Notes: generated from the letters alone by a model not told the origin. Numbered from the stretch's first letter, positions 1 through 5,848 are shown. The stretch is DNA of 7,309 nucleotides from Acidobacteriota bacterium (GCA_027001345.1 JALTMS010000129.1:1-7309); one strand, 5' to 3'. Numbers and translations are program-made.

Positions 1-143
1 CCTGCCGGAGATGAAACCTAGTGTTGCAGGCTAACTGAACGGTTTGTTTCTCCTTCCTGTGCGGCGCTCCTCTCGGAGCCTCCGGTCCGGAAATTAATCC
101 CCTGATTTCAGTCCCTTAGAGCTGGCCAGGGTGCCGGCCTGCC
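1..143. other. Non-coding region upstream of the redox operon
   Basis: No convincing gene is visible here. Two short reading frames run in from the left edge and stop at 19-21 and 31-33, and neither is long enough to identify. The stretch is less GC-rich than the rest of the window and has an AT-rich patch around 90-110. It contains several small dyads: GCTCC/GGAGC at 66-79, TCCGG/CCGGA around 81-91, and GAAAT-N10-ATTTC at 90-109. Because a sigma-54-type promoter follows at 144-160, this is where upstream binding sites for an enhancer-binding protein would be expected, but no known consensus is recognised. Confidence 0.4.
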
Positions 144-160
144 TTGGCATCTGCCTTGCT
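144..160 (+). promoter_or_regulatory. Sigma-54 (-24/-12) promoter of the redox operon
   Basis: The sequence TTGGCAT-CTGCC-TTGCT matches the sigma-54 consensus YTGGCAYRNNNNTTGCW with a single mismatch (C in place of R). The GG of the -24 element and the GC of the -12 element have exactly the required spacing, and a T-rich run follows the -12 element. The predicted start of transcription is near 171, giving a leader of about 49 bases before the cytochrome start codon. Sigma-54 promoters need an ATP-dependent enhancer-binding activator, so the operon is probably switched on by a specific signal. No activator gene lies in the window. No competing sigma-70 promoter is obvious in the same stretch. 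Confidence 0.72.
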
Positions 161-172
161 TTTCCGGTGGTC

Positions 173-206
173 CGCCCCAGGACGGGGCGCCGGGCCGGAA
201 AGGCCC
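173..206 (+). promoter_or_regulatory. Two leader hairpins in the operon 5' UTR
   Basis: Two adjacent perfect stems lie just after the predicted transcription start. The first is CGCCCC (173-178) with GGGGCG (184-189) and a five-base loop. The second is GGGCC (192-196) with GGCCC (202-206) and the loop GGAAA. They end two bases before the ribosome binding site AGGAG at 208-212, which stays unpaired. Such 5' stems often stabilise an mRNA. A regulatory role is only inferred, and GC-rich DNA forms short stems by chance. Confidence 0.35.
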
Positions 207-219
207 AAGGAGAGCCACC

Positions 220-573
220 ATGAAAACCAAGCCTTTTGTCGTGGGAGTCCTGTTCCTGGCCTCCCTGGCCCTGGCCACCACGACCGCCTGGGCCGGCAAA
301 CGTCCCAACCCCTATCGCGGCAAGTCGGTCTACAAGGCGACCTGCAAGCTCTGTCACGTGGAAGGAGGGGAGGCGAAGAATCTCGCGCCGCTGAGCAAGA
401 CCCAGGCTCAGTGGAAGCGCCTGTTCGACAACGCCAAGAAGATCGGGGCCTGTGTCGAGCGCGTCGAGAAGAAGTGCGGCACCAAGCTCAGTGAGGAAGA
501 TCTGAGAAACATCTCCTTCTTCCTGATCTCCCATGCCGCGGACTCGGACCAACCGGAGACCTGCGGCGAATAG
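220..573 (+). CDS. Small periplasmic monoheme c-type cytochrome
   Basis: This 117-residue protein begins with a Sec signal peptide: KTK, then a hydrophobic stretch, with likely cleavage after AWA at residue 25. One heme c attachment motif, CKLCH, lies at residues 42-46, so the mature protein of about 92 residues should carry a single covalently bound heme in the periplasm. It probably shuttles electrons for the molybdoenzyme encoded two genes downstream. The mature chain contains no methionine, so the sixth heme ligand cannot be the usual Met. His105 in the C-terminal helix segment ISHAA is a candidate, or a lysine. Three further cysteines (78, 86, 115) could form a disulfide, leaving one free. 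AGGAG at 208-212, seven bases before the ATG, supports this start. The next gene follows after 30 bases. Cytochrome identity is secure; the partner is inferred from the operon. Confidence 0.9.
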   Translation: MKTKPFVVGVLFLASLALATTTAWAGKRPNPYRGKSVYKATCKLCHVEGGEAKNLAPLSKTQAQWKRLFDNAKKIGACVERVEKKCGTKLSEEDLRNISFFLISHAADSDQPETCGE

Positions 574-603
574 CCCACTGAACGGAGAAGGAGGGAGAAG
601 ACG

Positions 604-2325
604 ATGAAACGGAGCCTGTCTCTGCTGCTCGTCCTGGTCCTGGCATCGAGCGTCGGCGCGAGCCTGGCCGCAGACACCGAGACCGACAAGCGGATCGAGG
701 AACTCGAAAAACAAATCCAGCAACTCAAGGAGGTGATCGAAGACGAGGAGATTCCTGCCCGGCTCGACAAGGTCGAGCGCAAGAGTGCCATGGATCGCCT
801 GCTGTTCACTGGAGAGTTGCGGATCGCTGCCGACAGCATCGATGGCACGCAGCCAGCCTACTTCAACGGTATGAAGCTGCAAAAGGGCCTTGTCGATACT
901 CTGTTCTACACCCAGACCAGTCCCTACGGCATGCCCGCCTTCGATCCCGCCTGGGATCCGAACGATCCCCAATCGATCTACCAGGTACTCGAGCAGAACG
1001 TGGCGGCGCATTACAGTGAATATCTCTATTTCACCAGCCGGCTGGGCTTCGACGATCTCAAGCAGGCGGTCGGCAGCTTCCCGCCGGCCGACGTCGCTGC
1101 CCTGATGGGATTGCTGGTTCCCGGAACCCATGTCCCGGCTCGGGATTACACCAACGACGTGATGTACACCACCCGGCTGCGGATGAACATGCAGGCCGAG
1201 ATCAGTTCCAACCTGAAGTTCCACGGTCGCTTGACGATGTACAAGGTGTGGGGCGACAGCACCGGCGTACAGGTCTTCAACGGTCAGCCCAATTCGATGA
1301 ATGTCGACGGTACGACGGTGGGTGTGCCGAACAGCGACCTGGTGCGCGTCGAGCGGGCCTTCTTCTCCTGGAACCACATCGGCGGAACGGGATTCTACCT
1401 CTCCCTCGGCCGGCGCCCTTCAACGGCGGGCCCACCACTGGAGATGCGTGAAGGCCGGCTGCGCGGAGGAACCCCCACCGGGCACGTCGTGGACTACCAG
1501 TTCGACGGAGCGACCCTGGGCTGGGTCACCGGTAACAAGTGGAACAGTGTCCTGCGCTTCTGCTACGGCGTGGGCTACGAGAGTGGTTTCGGCAACGGCG
1601 AACAACTCCAGGCGCCGGCGGATCGGCTGAAGGACGTCAATCTCGGCGGGTTCAACATCGATGTCTTCAGTTCGCCTCGGATGTTCATCCAGGCCACCGC
1701 CTTTCGCGCCTTCGACGTCACCGACGGCTTCAATGCGCTGATCGTCATGCCGGTCGATCCGGTCACCGGCAACCCGGCGCCGGGGCCGGCGGTGATGCGG
1801 ATGACCCCGAGTGCCAACCTGGGAGATCTGGACCTGTTGGCATTGCTGGTCGAGCGCCACGACGGGCCGTTGCACTGGTTCGTTTCGCTGGCCAGCGTGT
1901 CCTCCGATCCGAAGAACGTGACCACGCCCTTCGGCGGTCTGTTCAGCGATCCCTTCGAGACGCCCGTATCCCGCAGCGGATCGTCGGTCTACGCGGGCCT
2001 GCGCTGGGATTCGCCGAGTGGCTCGACTCAACTCGGCGTCGAGTACAACCATGGCTCGAAGTATTGGTTCAACTTCACTCACGCAGCGGATGACATCGTG
2101 CTCTCCAAGCTGGCGACGCGCGGTGATGTCTGGGAGGTGTACTGGAATCAGGAACTGGCCAGCCGGGCCCGGCTGCGGCTGTCGGTGCTGGACTACAAGT
2201 ACGACTACTCCGGTTCGGGATGGCATGTGGGGGCTCCGAAGGACCTGTCCACGACGCCGATCCTGGGTTTCCCGACTTACGACGATGTGCTGAACGTTCG
2301 ACTGGCCCTGACGATCAGGTACTAG
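604..2325 (+). CDS. DUF3373-family outer-membrane beta-barrel (porin-like) protein
   Basis: This 573-residue protein has a Sec signal peptide with likely cleavage after SLA near residue 22. A charged heptad-like coiled coil follows at about residues 28-60 (RIEELEKQIQQLKEVIED), then a long chain of alternating polar and aromatic segments ending in an aromatic residue (IRY), typical of outer-membrane beta-barrels. Phrases recognised from the DUF3373 family include NDVMYTTRLRMNM, the GRLTMYKVWGDSTGVQVFNG segment, LGRRPSTAGPP, RGGTPTGHVVDYQFDG, GVEYNHGSKYW, KLATRGDV and YDYSGSG. Family members sit in the outer membrane, often beside redox genes; their transport function is not established. The coiled coil may contact peptidoglycan or form trimers, as in other coiled-coil porins (inference). 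AAGGAGG at 588-594 sets the start. No heme motif is present, so this protein cannot itself carry electrons. A role as pore or scaffold for the cytochrome and molybdoenzyme is inferred. Confidence 0.85.
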   Translation: MKRSLSLLLVLVLASSVGASLAADTETDKRIEELEKQIQQLKEVIEDEEIPARLDKVERKSAMDRLLFTGELRIAADSIDGTQPAYFNGMKLQKGLVDTLFYTQTSPYGMPAFDPAWDPNDPQSIYQVLEQNVAAHYSEYLYFTSRLGFDDLKQAVGSFPPADVAALMGLLVPGTHVPARDYTNDVMYTTRLRMNMQAEISSNLKFHGRLTMYKVWGDSTGVQVFNGQPNSMNVDGTTVGVPNSDLVRVERAFFSWNHIGGTGFYLSLGRRPSTAGPPLEMREGRLRGGTPTGHVVDYQFDGATLGWVTGNKWNSVLRFCYGVGYESGFGNGEQLQAPADRLKDVNLGGFNIDVFSSPRMFIQATAFRAFDVTDGFNALIVMPVDPVTGNPAPGPAVMRMTPSANLGDLDLLALLVERHDGPLHWFVSLASVSSDPKNVTTPFGGLFSDPFETPVSRSGSSVYAGLRWDSPSGSTQLGVEYNHGSKYWFNFTHAADDIVLSKLATRGDVWEVYWNQELASRARLRLSVLDYKYDYSGSGWHVGAPKDLSTTPILGFPTYDDVLNVRLALTIRY

Positions 2326-2330
2326 TTCGG

Positions 2331-2342
2331 TTCATGCATGAA
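2331..2342. repeat. Perfect 12-base palindrome after the porin gene
   Basis: TTCATGCATGAA is its own reverse complement and begins five bases after the porin stop codon. It overlaps a second palindrome, GAAGCTTC, at 2340-2347. Its left half (GTTCATG, 2330-2336) can also pair with CATGAAC at 2374-2380. It could be an operator or part of the folded intercistronic RNA. No known binding consensus is recognised. Confidence 0.3.
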
Positions 2343-2382
2343 GCTTCTTCAGCGTGTCCGCAGTCGAAGGGCTCATGAACTG

Positions 2383-2443
2383 TCCGGATCAGCCATGGTG
2401 GGGAGGCGGGAGGGCCGTCTCCCCACCCGATGTCGGATCCGGG
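2383..2443 (+). promoter_or_regulatory. Two-layer intercistronic stem-loop before the molybdoenzyme gene
   Basis: The inner stem pairs 2397-2409 with 2415-2427: thirteen pairs, one of them G-U, including the perfect nine-pair GGTGGGGAG/CTCCCCACC, with the loop GAGGG. An outer stem pairs CCGGATC (2384-2390) with GATCCGG (2436-2442), with a possible extra T-G pair at 2383/2443. The structure ends six to eight bases before the Shine-Dalgarno GGAGGTGA at 2451-2458 and leaves it free. No U-tract follows, so it is not a classical terminator. It may act as an mRNA processing or stability element that sets porin to enzyme ratio, or as an attenuator (inference). Confidence 0.5.
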
Positions 2444-2459
2444 AACCAAGGGAGGTGAG

Positions 2460-4709
2460 ATGTCAACCACTGCTCGAGGGCCGATCGGGATTGGCCCGCA
2501 TACCGCGCGGCGCCGCGAGGGGCTGACCCTCGATCGCCGGGGTTTTCTCGGAGTCTTCGGTGCCGGCATTCTCGGCACCACGCTCTACGGCTGCGCCGGG
2601 CGACCGCGGCTGCTCGAGGTGGCCGAGTCGGCGGTGCCCGAGTCGACCCCCGCCTCGAGGAAGGTGGCCAGCATTTGCGGCAACTGCGTCAACAAGTGCG
2701 GCTTCATCGCTCGGGTGGAGGGTGATCGCGTGGTCAAGCTCGATCCGAATCCCCATTTTCCCAAATCCCGCAGCATGCTTTGCGCCAAGGGCAATGCGGG
2801 TGTGCAGGTGGTTCACGATCCGGATCGTCTCAAGCACCCGCTGATTCGCACCGGGCCGCGGGGTTCGGGGCAGTGGCGCAAAGCGAGCTGGGACGAGGCG
2901 CTGGAACTCACGGCGCGGCGGATGATGGAGATCAAGGAAAAGTACGGCCCTCATGGGATGCTCTTCAGCTCCACGGAAGGGTTTCAGGAGCGCTTTTTTC
3001 GCACCTTCGCGGCGGCCTGGGGCTCACCCAACGTGGTCCGTCACCCGAGCCTCTGCCTGGCCTCGGGCAACGTGGCCTTCTTCGCCACTTTCGGCACGGT
3101 GCCCGAATACGATCTCGAACATTGCGAGTATGTGATCGTCTCCGGAGCCAACCGGGCCGAGGCCTTCGTCACTCCAGATACGATCGACATGATGACCCGT
3201 GCTCGGCAGGGTAAGACCCGGCTGGTCTATCTCGATCCCCGCTTCAGTGTCACCGCCTCGCGGGCCGGGACCTGGCTGCCGATTCGGCCCGGTACGGACA
3301 TGGCTTTCTACCTCGCCATGCTACACGTGCTGATCGCCGACAAGCTCTACGACGAGGCCTTCGTCCGGACCTACACCCACGGTTTCGACGAACTGGTCGC
3401 ACACGTCGAGCCCTTCACGCCGGAATGGGCGGAGGGCGAGACGGAGATTCCGGCGCGCGAAATCCGCCGCATCACCCGAGAGTTCGCCGCCGCCGCACCG
3501 CGGGCGGTGGTCTATCGCGGCCGGCGTTCGTCGTGGTACGGAAACGACACCTACATGCGGCAGGCGATGGCGCTGGTCAACGTGCTGGTGGGCAACTGGG
3601 ACCGCCAGGGAGGTCTGGTGCCCAAGGAGTCGATCGCTCTGGGCAAGCCGGAACTGCCGGAGCTGCCCTGGCCCGACGAGGAACGGATCGACGGGATCGA
3701 AGAGCGCCACCCCCTGGCCAGAACCGAAGACGGCGCCTACGTCGATCTCCGGCAACGAGTGCTCGACGCCCGGCCCTACCCGGTCAAGGGTTGGATGATC
3801 TACAAGCAGAATCCGCTCCATGCCCTGCCCGATCGAGCCCGCACCCGGGCGATGCTCGAGCAGATGGACTTCGTCGCGGTGATCGATATCGTGCCGAGCG
3901 ATACGGCCTGGATGGCTGACGTGATCCTGCCCGAGTCGACCTACCTCGAGCGCGACGATCCCGTCGAGGGCTTCCACCAGCCCTATCCGTTCCTGGCCTG
4001 GCGGCGGCAGGTGATCCGGCCCCACTTCGAGACCCGGCCATGTCTGGAGATCATGCAGGGTCTGGCCGCAAAGCTGGGGCTCGAGTCGTACTTCGACTAC
4101 GACATCGATCGCTACATCGACCTTCAGCTCGCCAAGCCGGGAATCGGACGCGAGGTCTTCGACGCGACGGGCGTGTGGAGCGATCGCAACTCGCGGAAGT
4201 ACGGCACCACCCTGGTCGAGGATTATCGTTTCCGCACGCCGAGCGGAAAAATCGAAGTGGCCAACGAGCGCTTTCGTCGTCGGGGTTATGCACCTTTGCC
4301 GGTCTACCAGTCGCCACCGCAGCCGCCGAGAGGGAAGTTCCGTCTGCTGCCGGGCAAGCAAGCTTACTTCACCCACGCGGCGAATCAGAACAATCTCTGG
4401 CTCCACGAGCTGTGCCCGGAGAATTCACTGTGGATCAACGCGGCGGTGGCCCGCGAGCGAGGCATCGCGGAAGGCGATGAGTTGCTCGTTCGCAGCCCGG
4501 TGGGGCAGGTTCGGGTCCGGGCCCACGTCACCGAGGGCATCCGCAAGGACTGCGTGCACCTTCCCCACGGCTTCGGGCAGCGCTCAGCGGGGCTGCACCA
4601 GGCGGTGGGGAAGGGCGCATCCGACCAGGATCTGATTGCCGCAGCTTCGGACGTGATCACCGGCAACGCGGCCTTGCACGAGACCTTCGTCACCATCGAA
4701 AAGGTCTGA
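2460..4709 (+). CDS. Tat-exported molybdopterin oxidoreductase, polysulfide/thiosulfate reductase (PsrA/PhsA)-like catalytic subunit
   Basis: This 749-residue protein, a normal length for the family, carries a twin-arginine signal (DRRGFLG, residues 25-31) and a lipobox-like LYGC with Cys45, so it is probably a lipoprotein outside the cytoplasm. Cysteines 73, 76, 80 and 108 (CGNCVNKC, then MLCAKG) bind one [4Fe-4S] cluster. Cys199 in HPSLCLASGN sits where the molybdenum ligand is found. GRRSSWYGND and NVLVGNWDRQGG follow near residue 350-385. The last ~130 residues, with PENSLWIN and HGFGQRS, form the dinucleotide-binding domain of the bis-molybdopterin guanine dinucleotide cofactor. The cysteine ligand and these motifs favour the PsrA/PhsA/sulfur reductase clade; the substrate (polysulfide, thiosulfate, tetrathionate, arsenate or another) cannot be fixed. 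An upstream in-frame ATG at 2430 lacks a ribosome site, whereas GGAGGTGA at 2451-2458 supports 2460. The FeS partner gene follows after 16 bases. Confidence 0.9.
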   Translation: MSTTARGPIGIGPHTARRREGLTLDRRGFLGVFGAGILGTTLYGCAGRPRLLEVAESAVPESTPASRKVASICGNCVNKCGFIARVEGDRVVKLDPNPHFPKSRSMLCAKGNAGVQVVHDPDRLKHPLIRTGPRGSGQWRKASWDEALELTARRMMEIKEKYGPHGMLFSSTEGFQERFFRTFAAAWGSPNVVRHPSLCLASGNVAFFATFGTVPEYDLEHCEYVIVSGANRAEAFVTPDTIDMMTRARQGKTRLVYLDPRFSVTASRAGTWLPIRPGTDMAFYLAMLHVLIADKLYDEAFVRTYTHGFDELVAHVEPFTPEWAEGETEIPAREIRRITREFAAAAPRAVVYRGRRSSWYGNDTYMRQAMALVNVLVGNWDRQGGLVPKESIALGKPELPELPWPDEERIDGIEERHPLARTEDGAYVDLRQRVLDARPYPVKGWMIYKQNPLHALPDRARTRAMLEQMDFVAVIDIVPSDTAWMADVILPESTYLERDDPVEGFHQPYPFLAWRRQVIRPHFETRPCLEIMQGLAAKLGLESYFDYDIDRYIDLQLAKPGIGREVFDATGVWSDRNSRKYGTTLVEDYRFRTPSGKIEVANERFRRRGYAPLPVYQSPPQPPRGKFRLLPGKQAYFTHAANQNNLWLHELCPENSLWINAAVARERGIAEGDELLVRSPVGQVRVRAHVTEGIRKDCVHLPHGFGQRSAGLHQAVGKGASDQDLIAAASDVITGNAALHETFVTIEKV

Positions 4710-4725
4710 GGAAGGAGCTGGAACC

Positions 4726-5274
4726 ATGGCGAACAAGCAATACGGTATGGTGATCGATCCCCGCTCCTGCCTGGACTGCAAGGCCTGCGTGGTGGCCTGC
4801 AAGGCGGAGAACCACGTGCCGCTGGGCGCGAGCCGCAACTGGGTCCGGCACTCGCTGGTCGGTACCTTTCCCAAGTTGCAGGCGGTGATCGAGCCGGGAC
4901 AGTGCAATCACTGTAGCGAGGCGCCCTGCGTGGAGGTCTGCCCCACCGGGGCGAGCCATTTCGCTGCCGGCGGCACGGTGCAGATCACGCGGGAAGAGTG
5001 CATCGGCTGTCAACTCTGCATGGAGGCCTGCCCCTACGGCGCACGTTACTACGACGAGCAGAGCGAAAAAGTCGACAAGTGCTCGTTCTGCTGGCATCGC
5101 GTCGAGCGGGGACTCGAGCCGGCGTGCGTGGTGACCTGTCCGACGAAGGTGAGAGTCTTCGGCGATCTGAACGATCCGACGAGCCGGGTGGCGCGAAAGC
5201 TGGCCGAGCACCCAAGCGTGGTGCTCAAGCCCGAAGAGCAGACCCGACCCAACATTCACTACATCACGGACTGA
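4726..5274 (+). CDS. Four-cluster [4Fe-4S] electron-transfer subunit (PsrB/PhsB/DmsB-like)
   Basis: This 182-residue ferredoxin-like protein has exactly sixteen cysteines, all in the four expected groups: 15/18/21/25 (CLDCKACVVAC), 60/63/68/72 (CNHCSEAPCVEVC), 92/95/98/102 (CIGCQLCMEAC) and 119/122/134/138 (CSFC then CVVTC). It should therefore bind four [4Fe-4S] clusters and pass electrons to or from the catalytic molybdenum subunit encoded just upstream. It has no signal peptide. In this family the beta subunit is carried across the membrane folded together with the Tat-signal partner, which fits here. AAGGAG at 4712-4717, eight bases before the ATG, supports the start. In typical PsrABC or DmsABC operons an NrfD-like or DmsC membrane gene follows, but here a hairpin and convergent genes follow instead. 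The ending NIHYITD resembles other family members. Function in the complex is secure; electron partner is not. Confidence 0.92.
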   Translation: MANKQYGMVIDPRSCLDCKACVVACKAENHVPLGASRNWVRHSLVGTFPKLQAVIEPGQCNHCSEAPCVEVCPTGASHFAAGGTVQITREECIGCQLCMEACPYGARYYDEQSEKVDKCSFCWHRVERGLEPACVVTCPTKVRVFGDLNDPTSRVARKLAEHPSVVLKPEEQTRPNIHYITD

Positions 5275-5286
5275 GTGCTGGTCTCC

Positions 5287-5323
5287 GCCGGACGTTTCCC
5301 GGAACTCTCCGGGAGCGTCCGGC
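5287..5323. terminator. Nested hairpin between convergent genes, putative bidirectional terminator
   Basis: A perfect eight-pair outer stem, GCCGGACG (5287-5294) with CGTCCGGC (5316-5323), encloses a perfect seven-pair inner stem, TCCCGGA (5297-5303) with TCCGGGA (5308-5314), with a four-base loop ACTC. The two are separated by a 2/1 internal loop. It lies 12 bases after the FeS gene stop and 15 bases beyond the stop of the minus-strand receiver gene, an ideal place to stop both transcripts. Neither side has a U-tract; C-rich sequence follows on the plus strand. Termination efficiency is therefore uncertain. Confidence 0.55.
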
Positions 5324-5338
5324 CCCCCCTGGGGTGCG

Positions 5339-5737
5339 TCACTCGGCGGCTCGGGCCACGCCGGCCGCTGGTGGCGCCGGACGTGCGGCTTGCTGGAGGC
5401 GAGTCGCTGCGTCGCGGGGAGTCAGCCCGTCGAGTTGCAGGCAGGGAAGGCCGGGGGGACTGGCCTCGATGCGGTCTCCGCCGGCGAGCAGAGCGACGAT
5501 CGGAACCTGCTGGCGCTGGATACCCAGACGCTCATCGAGGCGGGGATCGCAGAAACCGGAATCGACCAGACAGAGGTCGCAGCCGGTGGTCATCGCCTGC
5601 CGCGCCTCGCCGAGATCTCGGGCCCAGGAGAGGCGGAAGCACACGTCCTCGGCCTCCGCCAGCAAATCGAGGGTGCGCTCGAACAGGCGCTGGCGGGGAG
5701 TGACGAGCACCAGGCTGAGCGTGTTGGGCTCCACCAT
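5339..5737 (-). CDS. Stand-alone degenerate receiver (CheY-like) domain protein
   Basis: This 132-residue protein looks like a single response-regulator receiver fold without an output domain. The first strand reads LSLVLVTPRQRLF, where a typical receiver has an acidic pair, so the magnesium-binding acids are lost (TP instead of DD). DLCLVDSGFCD at residues 54-64 resembles the phosphorylation strand and keeps Asp59. VPIVALLAGGD at 78-88 matches strand four but lacks the conserved Thr. The segment where the conserved Lys is expected (CLQLDGLTP) has none. It is therefore probably a pseudo-receiver that acts by protein binding rather than phosphorylation, or a decaying gene. The C-terminal tail is Ala/Pro-rich. 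The ATG at 5737 has GGGGGA just upstream, though closely spaced. A good sigma-70-like promoter lies at 5782-5810. Overlapping plus-strand frames have antisense-type composition. Family assignment is moderate and based on pattern only. Confidence 0.6.
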   Translation of the reverse strand: MVEPNTLSLVLVTPRQRLFERTLDLLAEAEDVCFRLSWARDLGEARQAMTTGCDLCLVDSGFCDPRLDERLGIQRQQVPIVALLAGGDRIEASPPGLPCLQLDGLTPRDAATRLQQAARPAPPAAGVARAAE

Positions 5738-5781
5738 CTTCCCCCAGGGCAGGACGCATCGTGGAGATGTGCCTGCTCGAC

Positions 5782-5810
5782 ATTCTAACCGAAGGGGGGA
5801 TGTGTGTGAA
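5782..5810 (-). promoter_or_regulatory. Sigma-70-like promoter for the receiver-domain gene
   Basis: Read on the minus strand, TTCACA (5810-5805) is one mismatch from the -35 consensus TTGACA, and TAGAAT (5787-5782) is one mismatch from the -10 consensus TATAAT. The spacer is exactly 17 bases. The spacer contains a run of six C on this strand. Transcription should start near 5775, giving a leader of about 38 bases before the ATG at 5737. It implies that the receiver gene can be transcribed apart from the EVE gene, whose stop lies 111 bases upstream. Confidence 0.55.
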
Positions 5811-5848
5811 GTTCGCGGAGACTTACGCTTTACTTTTCCTTCCGGGGG

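Noticed and set aside
1..33. Possible C-terminal ends of an upstream plus-strand gene stopping at 21 or 33
   Set aside because: Six or ten codons are too few to tell a real gene end from chance.
94..1377. Minus-strand 427-codon open frame opposite the cytochrome and porin genes
   Set aside because: It is antisense to two clearly recognised genes with good ribosome sites, resembles no family, and long antisense frames are expected at this GC content.
1420..2226. Minus-strand 268-codon open frame opposite the porin gene
   Set aside because: Antisense shadow of the DUF3373 gene, rich in Arg/Gly/Pro, with no recognisable motif.
2430..2459. Upstream in-frame ATG as start of the molybdoenzyme
   Set aside because: It lies inside the intercistronic stem and lacks a ribosome site; GGAGGTGA directly precedes the ATG at 2460.
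3321..4406. Minus-strand 361-codon open frame opposite the molybdoenzyme gene
   Set aside because: Antisense shadow; the plus strand encodes a complete molybdopterin oxidoreductase with conserved motifs.
5275..5338. Expected NrfD/PsrC-type membrane subunit after the FeS gene
   Set aside because: No frame with multiple hydrophobic segments exists here or elsewhere in the window; the operon ends at a hairpin.
5390..5788. Plus-strand 132-codon frame opposite the receiver gene
   Set aside because: Its length mirrors the minus-strand gene but its composition is antisense-like, and only the minus strand shows a fold pattern, ribosome site and promoter.
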